Shown piece after piece: positions 53,477-63,268 of a stretch of DNA of 64,000 nucleotides. This stretch comes from Trichomonas vaginalis G3 (lineage: Eukaryota > Parabasalia > Trichomonadida > Trichomonadidae), in the NCBI RefSeq assembly GCF_026262505.1, contig NC_067206.1, positions 24,629,896-24,693,895 of the forward strand, written 5' to 3'. The notes under the pieces are model-generated. The model worked only from the letters and a program-made list of their open reading frames with translations, searched no databases and had not been told where the DNA came from. The translations under genes were made by a program, and so were the position numbers. The stretch's first letter is position 1; each line of letters opens with the position of its first letter.

Positions 53477-54952
53477 CTATTCTGTTTTGTCTTCCAAAAA
53501 AATTTTTTTCACAGAACTTTTTGCAAGATTAAGAGCAGTCTTTCCATTATTATTCTTTGCTTCTTTATCAGCTCCAACAGAGATAAGATATTTAACAACT
53601 TCAAGATGACCTTTTTCTGATGCATAAATGAGTGGAGTGTATCCATATTTATTCTTTGCTTCTTTATCAGCTCCAACAGAGATAAGATATTTAACAACTT
53701 CAAGATGACCATATTGTGATGCTAAAATGAGTGGAGTACATCCAAGACTATTCTTTGCTTCTTTATTAGCTCCAACAGAGATAAGATATTTAACAACTTC
53801 AAGATGACCATTATCTGATGCTTTAATGAGTGGAGTACATCCATTTTTATTCTTTGCTTCTTTATCAGCTCCAACAGAGATAAGATATTTAACAATTTGA
53901 AGATGACCATGATATGATGCCCAAATGAGTGGAGTAGATCCAGTATTATCCTTTGCTTCTTTATCAGCTCCAACAGAGATAAGATATTTAACAACTTCAA
54001 GATGACCATGATATGATGCCCAAATGAGTGGAGTACATCCATCTTTATTCTTTGCTTCTTTATCAGCTCCAACAGAGATAAGATATTCAACAACTTCAAG
54101 ATGACCATATACTGATGCAGAAATGAGTGGAGTAGATCCACAAATATTATCCTTTGCTTCTTTATCTGCTCCAACAGAGATAAGATATTGAACAACTTCA
54201 AGATGACCTTCTCTTGATGCCCAAATGAGTGGAGTATTTCCATCATTATTCTTTGATTCTTTGTCACAACCACATTCGATGAGTGATTGAACAAGTCTGA
54301 GATTTCCGTTTTCACTTGCAAAATGAAGAACATTTCTCTCACGATCATCATATTCATATATTTTAGGAGCAATCTTTTTCCAAAGTCCTTCTTCGACTGA
54401 TTTTGAAATCATTTCGTGGTTTCCTGTCGAAGAAAGTTCATCAAGGAATTTGTAAACTGTTTCAAAATCACTAGATTCCTTAAGTTCTGTGATTTTAGTT
54501 AAAATATCGCGTGATTGATTGTAATTTTCATTAGTTACATTGACAGTAGTATCTTTGGTTGCATTTTCATTTTCTTTTTGAAACGCTTTGGATTTATCTT
54601 GAAATGTTTCTCTTTCGTTCGTAGAATCGTTTATAACTTTCTCATTCTGTTTTAAAAAATCTGTAATACCATCAAATATATTGAATTTCATGTATCTTTT
54701 CACAGAGTTAAGAATTGAAACAACTTCTTCGAGATTTTGGACACGAACGTTTGCCTTCCTTGTACAGATATATAATTCTTTGGAATTGAGAGTTGATGAA
54801 GATTGTTTAAGAAGAGTAACGTACTGATCAGCTGTCAAATGTGAATTTTTCATGATTATTTTGATATCCCTCATATCAAATGTATCGAAGAAGTTTTCAT
54901 TATTAATATAATCGCTGATATGAGCAGCAATGTATTCGAAATTCAGATCCAT
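53477..54952 (-). CDS. Ankyrin-repeat protein (trichomonad family)
   Basis: A 491-residue frame. The N-terminal ~110 residues (HISDYINNENFFDTFDMRDI, LTADQYVTLLKQSSS) are the helical lead domain seen in many trichomonad ankyrin proteins. A polar linker (110-200) follows, then eight full ankyrin repeats and a capping part (about 205-485) of the form TPLIWASYHGHLEVVKYLIS followed by VGADKEAKNKDG. Repeat 2 carries one extra residue (DNICGS). The 99-bp DNA units are strikingly alike, so the array was recently homogenised or expanded. Ankyrin repeats bind proteins; the partner is unknown. There is no signal peptide or membrane segment. The frame is intact. Confidence 0.85.
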   Translation of the reverse strand: MDLNFEYIAAHISDYINNENFFDTFDMRDIKIIMKNSHLTADQYVTLLKQSSSTLNSKELYICTRKANVRVQNLEEVVSILNSVKRYMKFNIFDGITDFLKQNEKVINDSTNERETFQDKSKAFQKENENATKDTTVNVTNENYNQSRDILTKITELKESSDFETVYKFLDELSSTGNHEMISKSVEEGLWKKIAPKIYEYDDRERNVLHFASENGNLRLVQSLIECGCDKESKNNDGNTPLIWASREGHLEVVQYLISVGADKEAKDNICGSTPLISASVYGHLEVVEYLISVGADKEAKNKDGCTPLIWASYHGHLEVVKYLISVGADKEAKDNTGSTPLIWASYHGHLQIVKYLISVGADKEAKNKNGCTPLIKASDNGHLEVVKYLISVGANKEAKNSLGCTPLILASQYGHLEVVKYLISVGADKEAKNKYGYTPLIYASEKGHLEVVKYLISVGADKEAKNNNGKTALNLAKSSVKKIFLEDKTE

Positions 54953-55667
54953 GACCTATTTCGTTTCTGGAAAAAAAAATCGTAACTTTACAAAAAATCT
55001 GAAAAAAATTAATAGAATTGCTACTACACTCTTTTTACATACATTTGACTTTTCACCTCAATTCAAAAATTTTTTCCACTATTCAAAAATTTTTTCCACT
55101 ATTCAATTTTTTTTCCACAATTTAGATAGATCTAGGGTTGTTAGATTCCCGATGATAGGTGTCTTGGAAGATTTGCCTGGTGTCATCATAGTGTCTTTAA
55201 ATCAAAAATTTTATTTTGGAGTGAGTAGGTGCCAAAAGTGCTTACTCTTAAACAACCGTCGGATTTCCGGGTGAAATCGTGACACACTTTCGTCTTTCGT
55301 AGGCAGTGGTGGTTGTTACAAAAGGTAACTTCGAATGTAGCGTGAAATCTGCAAAAAAAATTCTGAAATTTGAATGGAGAACACAAAAATTGAATAGTTT
55401 ACGTCAATAAAAAAGAGAAAAATGAAGCCAATGTGTCTCGAACCTAGGACTTAGAGCAGCAATCCCACTGTTTATCAAATTACACTACATGCATCTCTCA
55501 CCTCAGTGAATGAGATCAACTATATGATAACTTTTTCCCCATTATATTCTTGTGGAAAAGTGACAAATAGCAACTTTGACCCTCTCTCATTTTGGAGTTA
55601 GTTTTATTGATTTTTCAATAAAAAACATTTCTAAAACAAGAAAATAAAACGATAAAATATTTATATT
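54953..55667. other. AT-rich gap before Polinton C
   Basis: No gene is seen. It contains a short triple repeat at 55060-55118 (ATTCAAAAATTTTTTCCACT units) and a degenerate tRNA-like sequence on the minus strand at 55430-55505. Near 55215, GTGAGTAGG-type sequence recalls the foldback arm hairpin at 48677. Confidence 0.5.
55060..55118. repeat. Three short tandem repeats
   Basis: Three ~21-bp units, ATTCAAAAATTTTTTCCACT with the last one slightly changed, lie upstream of the ankyrin gene on its 5' side. They are non-coding. Confidence 0.6.
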
Positions 55668-55727
55668 AAAAAAAAAAAAAAAAAAAAAGGAAGTGGGGCT
55701 TCCAGGCACTTCGTGCCCTCTAGCCCC
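55668..55727. repeat. Left terminal repeat tip of Polinton C
   Basis: Poly-A, GGAAGT, outer stem GGGGCT (55695-55700), inner hairpin GGCAC-TTC-GTGCC (55705-55717) and AGCCCC (55722-55727). The hairpin equals that of B left. Confidence 0.88.
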
Positions 55728-56769
55728 GAAGATGTTTAGTATAAATGAAGTTTTTATTCGGAAAATTGTTAGTCTTCTGGTGTGAATTCGGAGGACTCTT
55801 CTTCTTCCTCCTCCTCTTCTTCCTCTTCTTCGTCATCGTCGGCGTAGTGGAGAGGACGTAGTTCATCCAAATTCTGTATGGACGTCCTGATTTGGATTTA
55901 AATGAGATGGACATATTTTGTGTGAGTGTTATTTCAGTTTCGATAAAGAGTTGGTGTGCTGGTTTGAATATATGTTCGACGTTGGAGAATTTGTGCAACT
56001 CATCTTCTCCCAATTCTGTATTGATACAGACTTCGATGAAGTCACCACTGAGAATGTCTTCACCTGTGGGCATATCCACAACAATTAAATGAACGACACA
56101 ATAGTTGTGAAATTCATTAGTAGGAAATACTGTTGCAGGCGTATTATATGAGGGGAAAAATGTTTTTTCTTCCCCAAATTCATCTGCTACTTCATCTTCA
56201 TCGTATCCGTTGTTAAAAGCTTTAAATTCATGTACAATTTGAGCAAATTGTTGACGGAGATTTGGTGGCATACGTAAGCAAGCTTGTAACAATGTCCTAC
56301 CTTCCACACACTCAGCAAATATGGGAAGGTAGGAACATATAATGTCCGTCAATTGGTCCTGGTTGGGGACCAATTGACAGAGTTTTGTGTATGCCGTTAT
56401 TGTTTCTTTAACGGTATTTGTGTAGATACGGTTATATGGAGTATTTCCCTGGTTGTTAAGGGAAAAATACTCATCCGATTGTAATTTCAATCTTGACCTC
56501 AACTCTTTGTTCGGTATTCTTTGGTCTATTCTTAGAGCTGTATTTGTTCGTGCGGGCTGTGGTTTTAAAACATTCGAGTCAAGTTTTAATTGCTTCGAAT
56601 TGGATGTCGATTTGAATTGGGAGTCTTTTGAGTTCTCCTGAGCTTGGTTCTGTATTAAAGACTGAATAGCAGTGTCAGCTTCTTGTTTTTCGAGATAGTA
56701 TTCTATTGAATTGGGCTTCACTGTTCGAGACGCGTACATTATGAAAAATGAACTGTTTTTTTCGGACAC
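55720..56769 (-). CDS. Polinton tip gene, unknown protein
   Basis: A 349-residue frame reading toward the tip. It starts MSEKNSSFFIMYASRTVKPN (the second Met, 56736, is the more likely start). It has a Gln/Asn/Ser-rich N-terminal part and a beta-rich C-terminal domain (CVVHLIVVDMPTGEDILSG, VEHIFKPAHQLFIETEITLT). The final Lys/Arg-rich part runs into the terminal repeat and is probably not authentic. Copy B has no counterpart at this place. It may be a further structural or accessory gene; no family is recognised. Confidence 0.45.
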   Translation of the reverse strand: MSEKNSSFFIMYASRTVKPNSIEYYLEKQEADTAIQSLIQNQAQENSKDSQFKSTSNSKQLKLDSNVLKPQPARTNTALRIDQRIPNKELRSRLKLQSDEYFSLNNQGNTPYNRIYTNTVKETITAYTKLCQLVPNQDQLTDIICSYLPIFAECVEGRTLLQACLRMPPNLRQQFAQIVHEFKAFNNGYDEDEVADEFGEEKTFFPSYNTPATVFPTNEFHNYCVVHLIVVDMPTGEDILSGDFIEVCINTELGEDELHKFSNVEHIFKPAHQLFIETEITLTQNMSISFKSKSGRPYRIWMNYVLSTTPTMTKKRKKRRRKKKSPPNSHQKTNNFPNKNFIYTKHLRG

Positions 56770-56789
56770 TCATAGAAAAGTTTGAATAA

Positions 56790-56945
56790 ACCGTTTTCGT
56801 CAACGGTAACCCCCTCTATTTTTTTATTTTATTTAATAGTTACCGTTGGAAAACCGTTCCATCTCAAATATTGAATGAACTATAAACGTTTTTTGTTTTC
56901 TATATATACTTTTTTGTCCAACGGTAAAACTTTTTACACAACGGT
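56790..56945. promoter_or_regulatory. Cluster of AACGGT / ACCGTT motifs
   Basis: Six exact hexamers in 156 bp: 56790-56795, 56802-56807, 56842-56847, 56853-56858, 56920-56925 and 56940-56945. Several extend to CAACGGTAA. They lie between the tip gene and the coiled-coil gene, which point away from each other. AACGG is a typical Myb-type recognition core and trichomonads have many Myb proteins, so a regulatory role is plausible. Confidence 0.5.
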
Positions 56946-57208
56946 TTTTGAGAGTCGTCGCCGTTGACTTTTTTGTAGAGCACTCAAAATAGTATAACTT
57001 TGTCCGGACAAGTAAGGGTCTATCGTCGCTACAGGAAAAGTTACAGGCGTTCCAAGGAAGTATACTTTGAGAAGCCTTTTCCCCTTATAGAATGAGATAG
57101 GACGGTTATTTTACAAAACTGACAACACTTTGACCGAGTAGTTTTTTGTGCTGAACAAAAAGTGTCATATAAACATCTGTCAAAAACCGCTTTTTAACTT
57201 CACTTAAA

Positions 57209-58672
57209 ATGCCACGTAAGCTACGTAAGAATATACGTAAGAGGAAGAGAGCATTGAAACATCCAATAGTAAAACTGACACCACAACAACAGTTGCAACA
57301 ACAAATGATGAATGACCCCACTATGTTGCAACAAATGTCAAGCAACCCTATGCTTTTAAACCGAGTTATTGGTGCACAGAGTGGAGGTTTAAGAGCGGCA
57401 CTTTTAGCGAAAATGGCAGGCTATGGTGGAGCTGCAGACGGAACAGCTTATAACCCTCAAAGTCAAATGAATTTGAGTTCACTCAAAAATCAAATAACAG
57501 ATGTCAAAAAGTCAAACATAGACATACAGAAACAAATAAGTGAAAACGAAAAGAAACTAGAATATGACAGACACACAAAGAAACTCAATGAGTTAAACGT
57601 AGAGAAAAAGAAGAAAGAAGAACAACTGAAAGAACTAAGTACAGAGGAATATGCGAAAAAAGTGTCAGAAAAAGCAGCAGAAGTAGCAAAAATGGAACAA
57701 GATGTTATAAATTTGAAAAACCATACTACTCAATATAAAGTACTGAAAGATGAAGAGATAAAACAAAAAGCCCTGAAGACATATATGGATAGCGATGAGT
57801 ATAAAAAAGAAGTTGAAGCAAATGTAAAGGCAGAAAAACTTTTACAGTTGCAAAACCAAACCGTACAGTATGAAAACTTAGCACAAGAAAGTAAAAATAA
57901 CGACGCAGCCATGCAAAAGGCAATGAAAAGCGCAGAATATATAAAAGCTAACAATGACTGGTTAGATGCCCAAGCCAACGCTAAAGCAGCCCAACTTATA
58001 GGGTCAATAAGGACAAAAATACAAGCGGATGAAGACAGTTCAAATGAAGCTTTAATGAATGCTGACTTTAAGAACGCCTTCGAAGCTCTTCATAGTAAGG
58101 TGAAACTAGTGAACGACTTCTCATCTGGAAAGAAACTGAAGTCTGAAGGTTTCGACAAAGAGTTAAGAGAAGTAGCACAAAATATGACGAAAATAACAGA
58201 TGCAGCAACGAGACAGGCAGTTCAAAGTGCCTATGACGCCGTTAGAGCAACTGTTGTGGAAAGTCAAGAAAAAGAGTTACAACAGACCAAAACAGACCTA
58301 GTAAATGCTTTCTTAAAAACGAAAAGTCAGGTAGGACATTATGCTGCAGATGGAACATATGTGCCAGCTGGTGGAACTTATATACCAGCTGGTGGAACTT
58401 ATATACTAGCTAGTGGAACTTATATACCACCAAACCCTCCAAGAGAAGCACCTGCACCAGGACTACCTAAAACATTTACATCGTCACATGGACACAGACA
58501 CAGGCATGCACCAAAACCAACACAAAACCAGCACACAACCAACAGTTCAAAATCCAGCACCACAACCAACAGTTCAAAACACTACACCACAACCAACAGT
58601 TCAAAACACTGCACCACAACCAACAGTTCAAAACACTGCACAGCAACAACCACAAACAGAGCAAGGACATAA
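57209..58672 (+). CDS. Polinton large coiled-coil protein with basic N-terminus (copy C)
   Basis: A 487-residue frame closely matching 44933-46558: the same basic start, the same coiled coil, and a Gly/Tyr/Pro segment with a YIPAGGT-type repeat before the Gln/Pro tail. The number of these short repeats is higher than in copy B, so the tail varies by repeat expansion. The end of the frame differs from copy B and the copy may be broken there. Confidence 0.55.
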   Translation: MPRKLRKNIRKRKRALKHPIVKLTPQQQLQQQMMNDPTMLQQMSSNPMLLNRVIGAQSGGLRAALLAKMAGYGGAADGTAYNPQSQMNLSSLKNQITDVKKSNIDIQKQISENEKKLEYDRHTKKLNELNVEKKKKEEQLKELSTEEYAKKVSEKAAEVAKMEQDVINLKNHTTQYKVLKDEEIKQKALKTYMDSDEYKKEVEANVKAEKLLQLQNQTVQYENLAQESKNNDAAMQKAMKSAEYIKANNDWLDAQANAKAAQLIGSIRTKIQADEDSSNEALMNADFKNAFEALHSKVKLVNDFSSGKKLKSEGFDKELREVAQNMTKITDAATRQAVQSAYDAVRATVVESQEKELQQTKTDLVNAFLKTKSQVGHYAADGTYVPAGGTYIPAGGTYILASGTYIPPNPPREAPAPGLPKTFTSSHGHRHRHAPKPTQNQHTTNSSKSSTTTNSSKHYTTTNSSKHCTTTNSSKHCTATTTNRART

Positions 58673-58679
58673 AAGAAGT

Positions 58680-60478
58680 AGAGAACAAGGAAACCAAGAA
58701 TTCTTAAAAATGCTTAAGGAAATATGGTTACCCAGATACTCTTGACTTTAGTGACAGATATAAAGAAGCTATTAGAAAGTTCAAGGAAGGAAATACTGAC
58801 CCGAACCTATTTAGCTTTATGGTTCAGCACCAAATGGGATATAATTCAAACCTGGAAAATACAAGCTCGCTAAGGGATATGATTTAATAGCATATCATCC
58901 AAATGACATGATGAATTTACTCCGAGATATTTGTGTCAGATAAATGATAATTCAACTCTCTTCATGAAACGCGTAAAAAATAGAGACGGAACGAAAGAAG
59001 AAAGGTTATGAATGCGGATGACTTAGATAGGGAACTTGTTAAAAACGGTCTCGGAATATATGAAATGCCAGCAGATGAGGTACAAGAAACTCCACAGGAA
59101 GAAGTTCAGATACAACCAGACATGGAAGAAATAGTTCAGCAACAACAGCTAGAAGAGCCTGAAGGAAACGAACAAGTCCTCCTTTGGAAACTAACTTCAC
59201 AGAACTAGATGAAGATTTGGAACAGCCGAAAAATCTTGACCCTCAACAAGAGTATGCGGAGAATATGGAATCTTTCCAAGAGTCTAAGAAAAATTCGGCT
59301 GACATAGTAGAAGAATATCGAAAAATGTTCGCCGACATACAAAAGACTCCAACATCAGATGAAAATATTCAGCATAGAATGGAAGAACTGAAAGAAATGT
59401 ACGCAAATACAACAATCCTTTTTACTTACGAGCATATAACGTTCAATCTTTGGATGAACTCGGTGAAAATAAAAGGTTAAATTTCACAAAACATATAGAA
59501 ATGAAACATTGTTTAAAGTTCATTCAGAACCTAACCAATATGGAAACAAACCTACTTTTGTTTCTGCAGACGATGGAACTACAATGAGATGGGGTCATAA
59601 AGCTAATCCGGATAGGTGGTTCATAAACTTACAACCACAATTCCAAGAAGTTGTAGACGCAATGGAAGTGAATGGTGAACCAGATATAGCTGGTATTTTC
59701 AGCGCGGCTTTAATGCCATTGAAAGATATGAAAGATGCAGATATTTTGGACCAGTATGAAATGAACATGGCTGATGGAAATATAACACCTGACGTTCTAG
59801 AACATTTATCTCAAAGAACTACACAGAACCATAGAGATGGTATATTTGGTGAAGAGTTTAGAAAGAAAGTTAGGGAGAGAGAAGGAAGAGAACCTATTGT
59901 ACATGACCTTGCAAACGAAAGTTTACAAAATGTCATAAAAACTTACTTTGCAGACAATGAACCGAGAAGGGATGAATATTTAAGAAAACTCAAATGGACA
60001 GTACCAAATGAAATGTTAGTATTGAAAAACATGTTCCTTGACAAAATAAAACCAACTACAGAAATAAATGACGCAAGACTGAAACATTGGGTAAAAGCTT
60101 TCCCATTCACAAAAGATATTGTTGGTAACATGGAAAGAAAACCAGAATGGCTACAAAAACATATATTTGGAAACGAGCTTATTCCATATGGACAAGCTCT
60201 GTTTGAAGAGCTTGAACCGGAAACTCAGGAAAGAGTCATGCAAACAATACGCGAAGACTCAAATACAAACTATGACAAAATCTTTCTAGGATATAGGTTA
60301 CCTGAGATGGGCGACCAGAGCCAAAGGCAAAAAGGACATGGGAAATTTACAACATACTAGTGAACATGAGGCAAAGATGCAACAACTTGAAGCAGAGGGC
60401 AAGTTACCAAAAGCGACAAAAGAAGAAGAGTAGAACAAAGTAAAGCTTGGTCCGAGTGGGTTCTATTATGATATATAA
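58680..60478 (+). pseudogene. Polinton large acidic structural-type protein, broken copy (C)
   Basis: This is the counterpart of 43331-45098 with the same acidic Gln/Glu-rich part, the MRWGHKANPDRWFINLQPQF domain and a GFYYDI ending. It looks broken, with several breaks. The function is unknown. Confidence 0.5.
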
Positions 60479-60509
60479 ATCCAACTATTCTATATTTTTA
60501 CCATATGAA

Positions 60510-62110
60510 ATGTACGCCGCTCAGAATATAACGCCAACAGTTTTGGATGCCATGAACGGAAATGTTTCCGAATGGTATAACGAATGCGACAATGCCATTA
60601 GAAGGTCAGAAATAGTTCCTGGAACTTACGAATATACAACTGCTGTTTCTTATGGAAACGTAGGTGAGTTTGGAGAAGGTTCTTCAACAACAGTAGATAT
60701 TGCTTGCGACAGGTTTCATATTATTTCTATTGACAACTCATTCTTATACGTGGAACAAGACATTGAAATAAAACCTTCTGCCAAGTTGTCTGACAAGAAA
60801 GGTTGCAATGGAATTTTCTATGTCGGATACCAATATGCTCCAGAAGTTTTCATGGGATATAAGATATATTCTAACTCTGACTTAGTTCAAACAGTAACAT
60901 GGGCAAACTATGAATGGTTCGCTTTGAGAAACTCAGTACAACCACAAGCTAGAGAACAAACAGACCAGTATGCAAATATTGAGAAAATAAGAAGACTTGA
61001 CCCTAACGTTCCAGGAGTTTATGTTAACCTTTCTGGTTCAGATGGAACTGCTGCCACTAAAGTAAAACTGAAACTTAGAGTTCCTTTGTCATCTTTCCTC
61101 ATCTTCAGGTTTTTAAGATACTTGCCAAACTGGGCAGGAAAAATTTCTATCGAACTTACTCCAAGCAAAAATAACTTAGTCATTGCACCAACACAAGACC
61201 CATTCAGCTTACTGTAGCTGGAACTGGTGGAGCCAATTCTGTGACTTTTGCAAAGACAAAGTTGACTTAGACTTTGGTTTCTCAAACTCAACAATGAAGT
61301 AAACTATTATTTCAATGCTGCTGGAACTGCTTGGGACCCAGTTAAGTTCACATGCGAAAAATTTGAATGCAAGAGAATAGAAAGCAGACTTGCAGTCTAT
61401 ATGTTGGACCCAGATATTTCAAATGCTTTAGCTGCCAAATATATTGCAGTTCCACTTATGTTCCCTATACACCAAATATCTGTCAAAGACTTTGCAGGTG
61501 AAGTTGGAAACCAAAGTGCTGACCCAGGTGCAAGAACAGATATTGCTTTAACAACTGCAATGAAACATGCAGATACTATGTTTGTACTGTTCAGACGAAC
61601 TATAAATGACTATTCTTGTTTCTACAACCCGGTATTAAATATCATATAAACATAGATGGCAAATATTATCCAAGAGAAGAATATTCTACAGTTGAGGATA
61701 TGAGGTCATACAACTTGACATTAGATGCTATGAACTTTAACAACAACTTCACAACAACCATTAACCCTGAAATGCAAAGTTCTATTATGCCATATGTGAA
61801 AGTATGGACTCATACAGGAGGTCAAAAAACTCAATATACAAATGGAGACCGTTCAAACTTTTGGCTTGGCATTCCATTTGCTGACTCAGAAGACTTTATG
61901 GGTGGTATTTCAACTGTTGGTACTGTACAAATACAATATACTGGTGACAGAGACGGTCCAGATGAACTGAGAGCAAAGAAGTTTACAAAACCAATAGCAC
62001 TTTTCACGGAAGATGCTCTTTTGAAGATTCGTTCGATGAAACCTGCTGGGGCTCCTCAGATTGGCATAACGACAGCTTCCATCGAGCAGATTTTGGCAGC
62101 AGGTCAGTAA
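60510..62110 (+). pseudogene. Polinton major capsid protein candidate, broken copy (C)
   Basis: This closely matches the uninterrupted gene at 41691-43298 over its whole length, from MYAAQNITPTVLDAMNGN to IEQILAAGQ. It looks broken, with about two breaks. High identity with B shows recent common origin. Confidence 0.65.
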
Positions 62111-62422
62111 GTTGTTCTTGAACTGACTTCTCTCCGTCAAATATTGACAGTACGCCAGTTTTGACATAATATTGTAAGATAAACTTACCTTTAGAAATAT
62201 CTGTAAGTTTTGTTGTTATATTTTTGTCTGCTTCAAGAACTTTCACCATTTCAGTTATACCAACTTTCTTTGCTTTATGAAAATATTTTGGTTCAGCAAA
62301 TACTGCTATTCTATAACATTTCCATTGTTTGTATAAAGAACTATTCTGTCAATGTATTTGTATTGTTTGTGTGTGTAAACTTTGTTCTGCTTCAATTCGA
62401 AGAGATACTCGAATACGTCCAT
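62004..62422 (-). pseudogene. Polinton MDVFEYLF protein, broken copy (C)
   Basis: This is the counterpart of 41378-41797, with the same tail-to-tail overlap with the major capsid gene (62004-62110). It looks broken. Confidence 0.5.
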
Positions 62423-62440
62423 CTTTTTATTCTAAGTAAA
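62423..62440. promoter_or_regulatory. Near-palindromic bidirectional promoter candidate (C)
   Basis: CTTTTTATTCTAAGTAAA is the same divergent spacer as 41360-41377, seen from the other strand and unchanged. Confidence 0.55.
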
Positions 62441-63021
62441 ATGTCATTTCCGAAAAATAGAAGCGTAAGTGTTTCAAAAGGTTTAATGGCGGTGGCAGAT
62501 GTGAAGTTAAATTCACCAACTCAAACAAACAGTCAAAGTGTTGTTGTCAATGTCAAAGACAGAGATGTTGAAGTGGGGAAACCATACGAAGACGAAGATG
62601 GTATAACAATTGTTCCTGTAAAAGAACAACCAACATATCCTGAAGTTAGCAGAGACTTAAGTTCTGTTGCAGATATTCGAAACGACTACCAACAACTGAA
62701 AGACAAACTTCAAACTCAGGAGAAGATTTGTCAAGCTTTAGTATAATGTTAAACTTGGTCGAACACAACCCTGTAAAAGTGAACTCATATGTCATTGCAC
62801 CTCATGAAGTTTTGAAAGAACTATTGAAACTTTTGACAGAGGCAGACGATATAAACATCAAAGAAATAGAACCCGACATTAGTTGCTGTGGTGTTTCATA
62901 TAATGTCATTGACAAGATATACGTTATGAAAGGAGGTGAAACGTTGAACTTAAAGTATAGTTTCCCAGACGTCATAAAAATATTTGACGACCACAACATT
63001 TCATTAAAATTTATTTGCTAA
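62441..63021 (+). pseudogene. Polinton MSFPKNRS protein, broken copy (C)
   Basis: This matches 40778-41359 from the same start to the same end (DDHNISLKFIC). It looks lightly broken. The function is unknown. Confidence 0.5.
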
Positions 63022-63027
63022 GTAAAA

Positions 63028-63258
63028 ATGTCAAAACTTCTTGAAAGATGTTTGAAGAAAAATAATATAGACTTTATTTCATGTAAAGGACTTTACACAC
63101 TTTTGAACGATATGAAAGACCCTGTTTTGTTTGTTCGTGTAGACAAAGGAAAGTTCTATGTCTTTACAAAATATTTGAACTTCTTAGACAGAGAACTTCA
63201 AGAAACGCCATGTGAAAGTTTAGATGAAGTTCTTCTCCACTTTCAGAAAAACTTTTAA
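63028..63258 (+). CDS. Small Polinton protein, 76 aa, only in copy C
   Basis: The open frame MSKLLERCLKKNNIDFISCK... ends DEVLLHFQKNF, a small alpha/beta-looking protein with a basic N-terminal helix. It lies between the MSFPKNRS and minor capsid genes with 6- and 10-bp spacers. In copy B those two genes are almost adjacent (40773/40778), so this gene was lost there or gained here. The function is unknown. Confidence 0.5.
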   Translation: MSKLLERCLKKNNIDFISCKGLYTLLNDMKDPVLFVRVDKGKFYVFTKYLNFLDRELQETPCESLDEVLLHFQKNF

Positions 63259-63268
63259 ATATATATAA

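Noticed and set aside
53509-54372. Leu/Ile-rich repetitive frames within the ankyrin gene
   Set aside because: They are frame-shifted shadows of the 99-bp ankyrin repeats on the same strand.
54930-55274. 114-codon plus-strand frame upstream of the ankyrin gene
   Set aside because: Low-complexity Phe/Ser/Asn content across tandem A/T repeats; starts inside the ankyrin gene's first codons.
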